Positions 52,478 through 61,027 of a stretch of 64,000 nt of DNA are shown piece after piece. The notes below the pieces were generated by a model, which saw only the letters and a program-made list of their open reading frames with translations, was not told where the DNA came from and did no database searches. Source of the stretch: Flavobacterium sp. N502536 (GTDB lineage Bacteria; Bacteroidota; Bacteroidia; Flavobacteriales; Flavobacteriaceae); contig NZ_CP110011.1 in the NCBI RefSeq assembly GCF_025947345.1, positions 2,232,001-2,296,000 on the forward strand, written 5' to 3'. The position numbers and the translations under genes are program-made. Within the stretch, counting starts at the first letter, position 1. Each line of letters begins with the position of its first letter.

Positions 52478-53701
52478 ATGGAGGTTAAAAAGATCAATTT
52501 TCTAAAAAGTTACAGCAGTATTTTATTGCTTCTGGGAGGAATCCTGCTCGGAAGTATTTTGGGATTAGTTTTCGGAGAGAAAGTAGAAGTCATAAAACCG
52601 CTTGGAGATATTTTTTTGAATCTGCTCTTTACGGCAATCATTCCTTTAATCTTCTTTACTATTGCATCTTCGATTGCCAGTTTAGAAAAAACAGAAAAGC
52701 TGGGGAAGCTGTTTGTCATAATGGTTGCTGTTTTTTTAGGGACTATTTTGATCTCGGCAATCGTAATGATTGTCGCCGTTTATCTTTTTCCGATTCATCA
52801 GAATATTGTATTGTCTAAAGTTCCGTTAGAAAACATTCAATCCGGAAGCGTTGGCGAGCAAATAGCACAACTGGTTACCGTAAATGATTTCTTCGAATTG
52901 CTGTCCAGAAAAAGCATGCTGGCGCTTATCATTTTTTCTTTTTTAATTGGTTTTTCAAGTCTGCACTCCGGTGAAAAAGGAAGTGCATTCAGAAGCTTTT
53001 TAGATTCCGGTAACGAAGTCATGAAGCAGCTTTTGAACCTCATTATGAAATTGGCTCCAATTGGTTTGGGGGCTTATTTTGCCTATCAGGTTGGTGTTTT
53101 TGGACCACAATTGTTTGGGGTTTATGCCAAGCCATTAGGCGTTTATTATGCCGCCTGTACCTTTTATTTCTTTGTGTTTTTTAGTTTGTATGCGCTGGTA
53201 GCCGGAGGCAAGAGAGGTTTTGTCGTATTCTGGAGCAATAACATCACACCTGCTTTAACCGCTGTTGGAACCTGCAGCAGTATTGCCACCATTCCTGCAA
53301 ATTTGGAAGGAGCCGAGAAGATGAATATCCCAAAGCACGTCAGAAACTTGGTTATTCCGCTCGGAGCACCACTGCACAAAGACGGTTCAAGCATGTCGTC
53401 TATTCTGAAAATTACCGTTCTTTTCGCCATGTTTGGTAAAGATTTCACCGCGCCTTCAACTATACTTTTGGCGTTGGGCATTACGGTAATCGTTTCTATT
53501 GTCGAAGGTGGAATCCCAAATGGAGGTTATATTGGCGAGGTCCTGGCAATTACAGTTTACGGACTGCCAATGGAGCAGGCTTTGCCGGTTGCCATGATTT
53601 TAGGAACCTTAGTCGACCCAATTGCTACCCTATTAAATGCAAACGGTGACCTCATTTGTTCGATGATGGTCTCGCGGTTTTCCGAAAAAACAAAGTGGTA
53701 G
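52478..53701 (+). CDS. Dicarboxylate/amino acid:cation symporter
   Basis: A 407-residue membrane protein of the SDF (GltP/DctA) family. Early GSILGLVFGE, the IPLIFFTIASSIASLEKT motif, AVGTCSSIATIPANLEGA (serine-rich hairpin), PLGAPLHKDGSSMSSILK and the C-terminal VEGGIPNGGYIGE, ATLLNANGDLICSMM are present. It would import glutamate, aspartate or C4-dicarboxylates with Na+ or H+. Single-gene unit. Confidence 0.93.
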   Translation: MEVKKINFLKSYSSILLLLGGILLGSILGLVFGEKVEVIKPLGDIFLNLLFTAIIPLIFFTIASSIASLEKTEKLGKLFVIMVAVFLGTILISAIVMIVAVYLFPIHQNIVLSKVPLENIQSGSVGEQIAQLVTVNDFFELLSRKSMLALIIFSFLIGFSSLHSGEKGSAFRSFLDSGNEVMKQLLNLIMKLAPIGLGAYFAYQVGVFGPQLFGVYAKPLGVYYAACTFYFFVFFSLYALVAGGKRGFVVFWSNNITPALTAVGTCSSIATIPANLEGAEKMNIPKHVRNLVIPLGAPLHKDGSSMSSILKITVLFAMFGKDFTAPSTILLALGITVIVSIVEGGIPNGGYIGEVLAITVYGLPMEQALPVAMILGTLVDPIATLLNANGDLICSMMVSRFSEKTKW

Positions 53702-54021
53702 CGGGCATCCTTCAAAACAAATAAATCTAACGTAATCTGTTGGTTGTAATTAGCCAAAAAGGAACGTAGATTTTGTGAGATGTGAAATGTGAAAAGAATA
53801 TCTAAAAGAAACATGTTTTTCTCGCATAGTGTTCTGTGTTTTATTAAAAGTGAAATGCCTTAATTCCACGCAGAAACCTATGTCACTATGTGTTAAAATA
53901 AATCACACCCAATAAATTAACTTAAATATTAAAATCAGCGTTAATCTGCTTAAGCTGTAAAATTCGTGTGCCAATTTTTGGCAGTACGGAAACACAGCTA
54001 GGCGTTAAAAAGTAGTTTACA
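53702..54021. other. Intergenic region, no gene seen
   Basis: About 320 nt of AT-rich DNA. It contains strings such as TTAATCTGCTTAAGCTG and AAATTCGTGTGCC that are common intergenic debris in flavobacteria. I found no convincing -7 element or hairpin. Confidence 0.6.
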
Positions 54022-55431
54022 ATGAATTCAATACTTCAAAATGATCTGAACGATCTTGAAAACATCCTTGAAAAAACAAAACAGCACGGAATAGCGTTTC
54101 TGGACAATCTTGAAAACGTTCCCACTTCCAGTACAAAAACAATTGACCCCACCCGTAAACTAAACGATACCGGTTTAGGATCGTTGGGCGCTTTGGAAGA
54201 ATTTAATGAAAGGCTGGCGCCTCTTATGGTCGCTTCGCCTGGTCCGAGATATTTAGGTTTTGTAACGGGAGGATCAACGCCGGCCTCTATTGTGGGCGAC
54301 TGGCTGTCTACCGTATACGATCAGAATACGCAGGCAGTAAAGGGCCAGGGAGGGACTTCGGCTTTAATAGAGTTCGAGACCATTCATTTGTTGCGACAGT
54401 TATTGGAGCTGCCGGAATCCTTTTTAGGAGGATTTGTGACGGGAGCGACCATGTCAAATTTTACCTGTCTGGGTGTGGCAAGACAATGGCTGGGAGCGCA
54501 GTTGGGAAAAGACTTTGCTAAAAACGGAATTTCAGAACCTGTAAATATCTTAACTGCAACACCTCATTCTTCTTCGGTAAAAAGCTTATCAATGCTGGGG
54601 ATTGGCAGCAGCAATTACACTGTACTTAAAACCGCAGAAGGCAACCGCGAGGCAATTGATATTGATGATCTGCAAAAGAAGATTGAGCAATTAAATGGAA
54701 AGCCATTCCTCCTGATTTCAAGTGCAGGAACCGTTAATACTGCCGATTTTGATGATTTTACAGCCATTGCAAAACTTAGAGAGAAATACAATTTCTGGTG
54801 GCATATTGATGCCGCTTTTGGCGGATTTGCTGCGGTTTCTGAAAAATTCAAGCATCTTGTAGAAGGATGGGAAGGAGCAGACAGTATTACAATTGATTGC
54901 CATAAATGGTTAAACGTGCCTTACGAAAGTGCTTTTTATTTGATTAAAAAAGAGCATATTGGACTGCAAATAGAAACGTTTCAGAATTCTAATGCCCCTT
55001 ATTTAGGGAACCCGTTGGAGAATTTTAACTACCTGAACGTGTTGCCTGAAAATTCACGCCGATTAAGAGCATTACCGGTTTGGTTTTCGTTACTGGCGTA
55101 CGGAAAGGAAGGGTTTCAGGACATTGTAGAAAAAAGTGCTTCATTGGCGCTGCACTTTGCAAACGCATTGATTGAAAACGATAATTTTGAACTTTTAGCC
55201 CCAATCCGCTTGAATAATGTTTGTTTTACGCTAAGAGGAGACAACAATCAGGAGCATGTAAGTAAATTTTTGACGCATTTAAATGATAGTGGGAAAGTAT
55301 TTATGACGCCCACTGTGTATCAAAACCGTAAAGGAATCAGAGCGTCATTTGTCAATTGGCGTACCACCGAAAATGACATCAGAATCATTATGGAAGAAAT
55401 AAAAAATACCATTTCTGAACTGGATCTTTAA
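54022..55431 (+). CDS. PLP-dependent group II decarboxylase
   Basis: A 469-residue PLP enzyme. The PLP lysine is K295 in TIDCHKWLNVPYE; GFVTGATMSNFTCLGVARQW and WWHIDAAFGGFAA are as in aromatic-amino-acid, glutamate or diaminobutyrate decarboxylases. The N-terminal NERLAPLMVASPGPRYLGFVTGGSTPASIVGDW (shown around SPGPRYLGFVTGGSTP) is of the bacterial pyridoxal decarboxylase group. Substrate unresolved: 2,4-diaminobutyrate or an aromatic amino acid are both plausible. It is followed by a clear terminator. Confidence 0.9.
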   Translation: MNSILQNDLNDLENILEKTKQHGIAFLDNLENVPTSSTKTIDPTRKLNDTGLGSLGALEEFNERLAPLMVASPGPRYLGFVTGGSTPASIVGDWLSTVYDQNTQAVKGQGGTSALIEFETIHLLRQLLELPESFLGGFVTGATMSNFTCLGVARQWLGAQLGKDFAKNGISEPVNILTATPHSSSVKSLSMLGIGSSNYTVLKTAEGNREAIDIDDLQKKIEQLNGKPFLLISSAGTVNTADFDDFTAIAKLREKYNFWWHIDAAFGGFAAVSEKFKHLVEGWEGADSITIDCHKWLNVPYESAFYLIKKEHIGLQIETFQNSNAPYLGNPLENFNYLNVLPENSRRLRALPVWFSLLAYGKEGFQDIVEKSASLALHFANALIENDNFELLAPIRLNNVCFTLRGDNNQEHVSKFLTHLNDSGKVFMTPTVYQNRKGIRASFVNWRTTENDIRIIMEEIKNTISELDL

Positions 55432-55453
55432 TCCGGTTAAACGAATTTTTGAG

Positions 55454-55483
55454 AGCCCGATCGCATTGTGATCGGGCTTTTTT
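55454..55483 (+). terminator. Terminator after the decarboxylase gene
   Basis: AGCCCGATC-GCATTGT-GATCGGGCT followed by T6. Confidence 0.9.
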
Positions 55484-55637
55484 GTGCTCTTTTTCGAGAT
55501 TTTAAGGAGACGGACTCCGGAAATTTTAGCTTTTATGCCAGAAAATCTTAATGAAAGTTTAAGCTAAATTTAATTATTCTTTAAGAATTAGTCTGTTCGT
55601 TATTTATTCTTAGGTTTAAAAGTTAATTATTATTCTT

Positions 55638-55656
55638 ATTTAGAATAATTAAAAAT
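55638..55656. promoter_or_regulatory. Candidate Fur-like box of the TonB/DUF4374/PepSY operon
   Basis: ATTTAGAAT-A-ATTAAAAAT is a near palindrome (ideal right arm ATTCTAAAT). It lies 27 nt upstream of the -7 element at 55683. A similar 19-mer sits in the promoter of the second barrel gene at 63391-63409. The Fur assignment is inferred from gene context. Confidence 0.45.
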
Positions 55657-55682
55657 AGTTAGGAAAAACCCTTTTGAGAGCC

Positions 55683-55690
55683 TAATTTTG
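55683..55690 (+). promoter_or_regulatory. -7 element of the iron-uptake operon
   Basis: TAATTTTG matches TAnnTTTG. No TTG is seen at the right distance upstream, which may mean the promoter depends on an activator or has low basal activity. Confidence 0.5.
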
Positions 55691-55724
55691 TTGCTAATTT
55701 AATTTTCAAACCAAAATTTAACGG

Positions 55725-58070
55725 ATGCAAATAAGTAGATTAATGCTCTTGATCGCCATTTTTTTGACTTCACTTCAGGGGCACTCGCAAAAGAACAAAG
55801 TAAATTTAACCGGAGTTATTGTTACCCATTTAGGGAAAACAGCCGAAGGAGTTTCGGTAGCTTTAAAAGGAACAGCCTATACGACCCTAACCAACAGTAA
55901 AGGAGAATATACAATTAGTGCCGAACCGGGAGATTATACTTTGCTTGTTACTCATATTGGGTATAAAACAACCGAAGCGGCAGTTTTTTTGAAGCAGGGT
56001 GGAAAACCAACTCAAAATATTACGATGGAAGAAGATATGGCGGCTTTAAACGAAGTTGCGGTAACCGGAAAGTCCAAAGTACAAAGAGCACGCGAGCAGG
56101 CTTACAACATTACTGCCATAGATTTAAAGAAAACCTACAACACATCGGCTGATTTGAATCAGGTTTTGAATAAAACGACCGGAGTCCGCATTCGTGAATA
56201 TGGAGGATTGGGATCCACGTTTAACTTTTCGCTGAATGGTTTTTCCGGGAATCAGGTTAAATTCTTTTTGGACGGAATACCTATGGACAGCTATGGTTCA
56301 GCACTTACGCTCAACAACATTCCGGTAAACATGGCCGAACGAATCGATGTTTACAAAGGAGTTGTTCCTATAGAACTGGGAGCAGATGCGTTGGGTGGTG
56401 CTGTAAATATTGTTACCAACAAAAATGTAAACCGCTACATTGATGCTTCTTACAGTTACGGTTCGTTTAACACGCACAGGGCCGCAATAAATACCAGATT
56501 CTCAGGCAGAGATGGTTTTATCGCCAACATTAACGCTTTTGCAAATTATGCCGACAACGATTATAAAGTAGATGTAAGTGTGGTGGATAAGAATACTTCG
56601 AAGTTCTTACCGGAACAAAAATACAAGCATTTTCATGATGCATATAAATCGGGAACCATAATGGCCGAAGCCGGGTTTAAAAACAAAGGTTTTGCCGATT
56701 ATCTGCTTGTTGGTTTTGCGGTAGCCGGTAACAAAAAGGAAATTCAGCAGGGAAGAACAATGCAAAAAGTCGTAGGGCAGGCCTTTACAGATAGTCAAAG
56801 TTTTATTACTTCGCTGAAATTCAAAAAAAGTGATCTTTTTACCAAGGGATTGTCTTTGAGTGTTAACTCCACTTATGCTTTAGTAAATAACCGTTCTGTA
56901 GATACTTCGTCAAGAGTGTACGACTGGACAGGGAATTATGTGTACCGACAATTTGCCGGAGCCAATGATAAGGGGGAACTAGGAAATAAAACCCTGTACG
57001 TTTATGATGAGACCAATTCGCAGGTCATAACCAATCTAAAATATCAGCTAAATGAACAGCATTCATTGGCGGTTAACTACTCTTATTTAGGATACAAACG
57101 TAAAGAAACCAATGAATACTTAAGAGTTGTTGAGCTGGGCGAACCAACTATTGATAAAAATATATTGGGACTGAGCTACAATTTTAGTGGTCTCGATAAC
57201 CGATTGGCAATTTCGGGTTTTGGAAAAATGTTTGATTTGGCCACTCAAATGATTGTCAACAATGTAACACAATCATTATCGTCGACAAATTATGGTTATG
57301 GTGCAACTTCAGCCTACCATTTGTCCGAACAATTTCAAATTAAAGGGTCTTATGAGCATGCTTATCGTTTGCCATCGGCTACAGAAATGCTGGGTGACGG
57401 GTTGACCATAAACAGCAACATCGGATTAAAACCGGAAAGTAGTGACAATGCCAATCTGGGACTGGCTTTTAATACACAGAACAGCAAAAACCACTTTAAT
57501 GCAGAAACGAGTTTGATTTACAGAGAAGCAAAAGATTTTATCAGAGAAAGGCAAGAGGGTGACAAAACCGTTTATGAAAACCTTCAAAACGTACAAATAA
57601 CAGGTGTTGACGGTGTTTTGAGATACGGGTATAAAGACTTCGTAAATTTTGAGGTGAACGGAACCTATCAAAAAAGCCTCAATAAAAACAAATTCAAAAC
57701 GGGAACAACCAGCCCCGACGCCTTGTATAACGCACAATTGCCCAACGTTCCAATCTTCTACGGAAATGCTGACCTGACGTTTAATTTTAAAAACATCAGA
57801 TATCAGGACGATAAACTTTCTTTAAATGTAAGTGCCAATTATATCGATGCTTTTTATCTGACATGGCCGGTATTGGGAAGTCTGGAAACCAAAAAAGCAA
57901 TCCCGGAGCAATTTACACAAAATGCCATGGTGGCCTATTCTTTCCTGCACGGCAAATACAATCTGGCTTTCGAATGTCGAAATATTACGGATGTAAAGGT
58001 GTACGACTACTTTAAAGTTCAAAAACCCGGACGTGCTTTTTCAGTGAAATTCAGATACTTTCTGCAGTAA
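55725..58070 (+). CDS. TonB-dependent receptor, probably siderophore or iron-chelate type
   Basis: A 781-residue receptor with a signal peptide (MQISRLMLLIAIFLTSLQGHSQ). A carboxypeptidase-regulatory-like domain at about residues 25-105 is followed by the plug (LNQVLNKTTGVRIREYGGL, VKFFLDGIPMDSYGSALTL, ERIDVYKGVVPIELGADALG) and the barrel, ending VKFRYFLQ. It heads a three-gene set with a DUF4374 lipoprotein and a PepSY membrane protein, a set I associate with iron/siderophore uptake in Bacteroidota. A Fur-like palindrome is upstream. Confidence 0.9.
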   Translation: MQISRLMLLIAIFLTSLQGHSQKNKVNLTGVIVTHLGKTAEGVSVALKGTAYTTLTNSKGEYTISAEPGDYTLLVTHIGYKTTEAAVFLKQGGKPTQNITMEEDMAALNEVAVTGKSKVQRAREQAYNITAIDLKKTYNTSADLNQVLNKTTGVRIREYGGLGSTFNFSLNGFSGNQVKFFLDGIPMDSYGSALTLNNIPVNMAERIDVYKGVVPIELGADALGGAVNIVTNKNVNRYIDASYSYGSFNTHRAAINTRFSGRDGFIANINAFANYADNDYKVDVSVVDKNTSKFLPEQKYKHFHDAYKSGTIMAEAGFKNKGFADYLLVGFAVAGNKKEIQQGRTMQKVVGQAFTDSQSFITSLKFKKSDLFTKGLSLSVNSTYALVNNRSVDTSSRVYDWTGNYVYRQFAGANDKGELGNKTLYVYDETNSQVITNLKYQLNEQHSLAVNYSYLGYKRKETNEYLRVVELGEPTIDKNILGLSYNFSGLDNRLAISGFGKMFDLATQMIVNNVTQSLSSTNYGYGATSAYHLSEQFQIKGSYEHAYRLPSATEMLGDGLTINSNIGLKPESSDNANLGLAFNTQNSKNHFNAETSLIYREAKDFIRERQEGDKTVYENLQNVQITGVDGVLRYGYKDFVNFEVNGTYQKSLNKNKFKTGTTSPDALYNAQLPNVPIFYGNADLTFNFKNIRYQDDKLSLNVSANYIDAFYLTWPVLGSLETKKAIPEQFTQNAMVAYSFLHGKYNLAFECRNITDVKVYDYFKVQKPGRAFSVKFRYFLQ

Positions 58071-58107
58071 TTCAATTTTAATAATAACCCCTTAAATAAT
58101 TATAATC

Positions 58108-59352
58108 ATGTTTGTAAACAAATTCGCAAAATGCTTTGCATTGGCTTTTCTGTCATTATCTACCTTTTCATGCAGTAGTGATGATTCGTCTAAAGAGGAA
58201 ACGCCAGCTGTAAATGGAACTAAATATGTTGCATCGTACTGGTTGGCCGATTATACGCAGTATATATTGGATTTTAATTCTACAGATCAGTTAATGACCG
58301 GAGAAATTAGTGCAAAAGGAGTTGGAATCGAGCAGGAAGGAAGCTGTTTTCCGGTGAATAATACCTTTTTTGCCCTAAGTACCGGAGACGAAGGATCGGT
58401 ATCTTTTCGTTTGAACAATACCGGAAAGTTGGCAGCAGGAGATAAGCTTTCTTTCGAGTCTTCTTATGCTGTAGGATATACCGACGATAAAAAAATGATC
58501 AATATTGGGGCAACCTGGGATGGTAGTTCATCCGATTATGAATTGATGATTTACAATCCGACTACAGTTTCTATCGATGGCCGTAAGTTTAACGATTTTA
58601 GTGTTAATCCGGCAAACAAAAAAATATTATACTGGCCAACAGGAGCAGCAGTTTCTGGAGACAAACTTTTTGTTCCGGTTTACACCAAAGATGTTAGTGA
58701 CGGAACGAATAAAGTATTATCATCGGATGCTACGGTAAGAGTTTACAAATACCCTTCTTTAGAATATGTAAGCACCATAAAAGATGCAAGAACAACCGCC
58801 ATTGGACTTTATTATACCAATACCGGAATTGTTCAGACAGAATCAGGAGATGTTTATACATTCTCGTCTAATGCCCGTGCAGGAGGTTATCCGGTTACAG
58901 GAGTTTCTTCCGGAGTTTTACGTATTAGAAAAGGCGATGCCAAGTTTGATCCGGGTTACTTTTTCGATCTTCAGTCAAGTACCTTAAAAGGAAAAGTTCT
59001 TGCTGCATATCCTTTAGGAGGAGAAAAAGTTTTTATCTCTTATATTCCTAACGAGGTTGATGCTGTCAATTCCGTTTATAGTTTTCTTGGTACCAAGCCT
59101 ATTTTCAAGTCGGCCATATTGGATTTATCTGCCAAAACCATTTTAGCCGTTACAGGATTGCCGGATCATGGAGGAGATGAATTCTTCGGATTGGGAAGTA
59201 TGTTTGTAGAAAACGGAAAAGCGTACAAAAGTTTTGTAACAGGAGAACAAGCCCGCGTGTACCAAATTGATATTGCAACCGGAACTGCAAAAGCCGGAGC
59301 GCTTATCAAAGAAGGTCTTTACTTGCCTTCAATTGGTAAACTTACCTACTAA
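58108..59352 (+). CDS. DUF4374 lipoprotein
   Basis: A 414-residue lipoprotein: the signal peptide ends ALAFLSLSTFSCSSDDSS, with the lipobox cysteine in TFSC and a charged/serine region afterwards. The rest (YVASYWLADYTQYILDF, MINIGATWDGSSSDYEL) has repeated strand patterns suggestive of a propeller. It matches DUF4374, a family found beside TonB siderophore receptors. Localised to the outer membrane or periplasm. It starts 38 nt after the receptor, so it is co-transcribed. Function is inferred from context. Confidence 0.85.
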   Translation: MFVNKFAKCFALAFLSLSTFSCSSDDSSKEETPAVNGTKYVASYWLADYTQYILDFNSTDQLMTGEISAKGVGIEQEGSCFPVNNTFFALSTGDEGSVSFRLNNTGKLAAGDKLSFESSYAVGYTDDKKMINIGATWDGSSSDYELMIYNPTTVSIDGRKFNDFSVNPANKKILYWPTGAAVSGDKLFVPVYTKDVSDGTNKVLSSDATVRVYKYPSLEYVSTIKDARTTAIGLYYTNTGIVQTESGDVYTFSSNARAGGYPVTGVSSGVLRIRKGDAKFDPGYFFDLQSSTLKGKVLAAYPLGGEKVFISYIPNEVDAVNSVYSFLGTKPIFKSAILDLSAKTILAVTGLPDHGGDEFFGLGSMFVENGKAYKSFVTGEQARVYQIDIATGTAKAGALIKEGLYLPSIGKLTY

Positions 59353-59366
59353 AGTAATGCAATTTT

Positions 59367-59406
59367 AAACGGTTTGAGGATCACGAAACAATCCTCAAAC
59401 CGTTTT
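59367..59406 (+). terminator. Terminator-like hairpin between DUF4374 and PepSY genes
   Basis: AAACGGTTTGAGGAT-CACGAAACA-ATCCTCAAACCGTTTT, a 15-bp perfect stem. Its place inside the operon suggests partial termination that lowers PepSY expression. Confidence 0.8.
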
Positions 59407-59444
59407 GTCTATAAATACCGTCTTAGCTCCTAATTATTATTGCA

Positions 59445-60599
59445 ATGAATATTTTTAAAAGCCGTACCGGCAAGCCGCCCAATAAAGGAAAATCACGTTT
59501 TAGTAAAATCAATGCCTGGCTGCATTTATGGCTGGGACTTGCTTCGGGAATAATTGTATTTATCATGGCAATTACCGGCTGCATATTGGTTTTTGAGCAT
59601 GAAATCAAACAGCTTACCTCGCCCTGGCTCAATGTCGAGGCTCAAAGTCCAGAGCGATTGCTGCCTCCTTCTCAAATTTATGCCGCGGTACAAAAAGTAC
59701 TGCCCAACAAAGAAATTCATGGGGTCTGGTATAATGGTTTAGACAAATCAGTTAAAGTCGATATCGAATCGGATTCGTTGATTTATGTAAATCCCTATAC
59801 GGCTAAAATTACCGGAATGGTAGATCATGAAGATTTCTTTCATATTATCGACGAAGGACATCGAAATCTTTGGCTGGAACGGGATATTGGAGCACAGATC
59901 ACAGCCTGGGCAACCTTTATTTTTTTCTTTTTACTGATAAGCGGACTGATATTATGGTTTCCGAAAAAATGGAACAAAACAACCATTAACAGCAGTTTTA
60001 AAGTAAAGTGGGATGCTAAATTCAAACGTCTCAACTATGATTTGCACAATGTAATGGGGTTTTATGTACTTATACTGGCGCTATTAATTTCGTTTACCGG
60101 ATTGTTAATGAGTTTTCATTGGTTAAGAGAAAGTACGTACTGGATTAGTGGCGGATGGGAAGAAGTAAAAGAACAAACGGTTTCGGTCGCAAAGCCTCTG
60201 TCTAAGCCCCAACTGGACAAGCTGACCGCTGCCGATTTGATCTGGAAAAAGGTTCGGACAGAAATTGCCCAGGAAAATAAAGAAGCGGTCATCATTCATT
60301 TTCCAGATGATCCAAAAGATGATTTTTATGCCTGTACAGATATGCACAAAGGCATTTGGAGAGATTTGTATTTTGACTCCAAAACGCTTGAATTACTTCC
60401 GAAATCAGAAAAATATATTGGGAACGAACGTTTTTCGGATTGGTTGATGCGATCGAATTACAGTCTTCATATTGGTGCAATAGGAGGATTGTCGACCAAG
60501 ATCATTTATTTCACCGCCAGTTTACTCTGTGCGAGTTTACCTATTACCGGATTTTATATCTGGTGGGGAAGAAAGAAAAAACTAAAATCAAAAGGGTAA
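59445..60599 (+). CDS. PepSY-domain membrane protein
   Basis: A 384-residue inner-membrane protein with about four helices. It starts with a basic N-terminus, then INAWLHLWLGLASGIIVFIMAITGCILVFEHE. The conserved ITAWATFIFFFLLISGLILWFPKKW and the LHNVMGFYVLILALLISFTGLLMSFHW (in part) helix follow, with a final helix near IIYFTASLLCASLPITGFYIWW. This is the PepSY-associated helix family, often linked with ferric-siderophore reduction. It is the third gene of the iron-uptake set. Confidence 0.9.
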   Translation: MNIFKSRTGKPPNKGKSRFSKINAWLHLWLGLASGIIVFIMAITGCILVFEHEIKQLTSPWLNVEAQSPERLLPPSQIYAAVQKVLPNKEIHGVWYNGLDKSVKVDIESDSLIYVNPYTAKITGMVDHEDFFHIIDEGHRNLWLERDIGAQITAWATFIFFFLLISGLILWFPKKWNKTTINSSFKVKWDAKFKRLNYDLHNVMGFYVLILALLISFTGLLMSFHWLRESTYWISGGWEEVKEQTVSVAKPLSKPQLDKLTAADLIWKKVRTEIAQENKEAVIIHFPDDPKDDFYACTDMHKGIWRDLYFDSKTLELLPKSEKYIGNERFSDWLMRSNYSLHIGAIGGLSTKIIYFTASLLCASLPITGFYIWWGRKKKLKSKG

Positions 60600-60640
60600 A
60601 TTCATCTGATTTTAGTTGTTTAGTGTTAGTTAGTTTCCTT

Positions 60641-60684
60641 AAAGTCTTTTGTGTGAAGTAAGATTCCTCAAAAGACTTTTTTTT
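60641..60684 (+). terminator. Terminator after the PepSY gene
   Basis: AAAGTCTTTTG/CAAAAGACTTT with a 17-nt loop and T8. Confidence 0.8.
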
Positions 60685-60946
60685 GCTTGGTAAGGAATGA
60701 AAAGCAGCTAGGTCTGTTCAATTTGTCAGACGAATAGAAGTGGAAATTATGTATGTCGAATTACTTTGGGGGGACTTCGACTTCGCTCAGTCTGACAAAG
60801 GTCTCAATATCATTTTCAAGGTTTTTATTTGTGGTAGTGTGTTACAGGATAAATAATCCCAGCAAGATGTTAAGCGCCAGAAGATTAAACTTTGCGTCTC
60901 TGGGGCTTTGCGAGCAAAAATACTATGCTTTACGGTTAACCCCACA
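60685..60946. other. Intergenic region with repeat debris
   Basis: No gene. It has GACTTCGACTTCGCTCAGTC followed by TGACAAAG, a string related to the GTCATTTCGAC repeat ends, and ACTTTGCGTCTCTGGGGCTTTGCGAG, a partial direct repeat of CTTTGCG. Confidence 0.5.
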
Positions 60947-60951
60947 AACAA

Positions 60952-60982
60952 AAAGAGCCTGCTAACTACAAACAGGCTCTTT
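60952..60982 (-). terminator. Terminator of the minus-strand barrel gene
   Basis: AAAGAGCCTG/CAGGCTCTTT with an 11-nt loop. The minus strand continues TTTGTTTG. Confidence 0.75.
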
Positions 60983-61027
60983 CATTCAAAAAAAAAACAA
61001 AAACAAGGAAACTAAAGATCCAAAATA

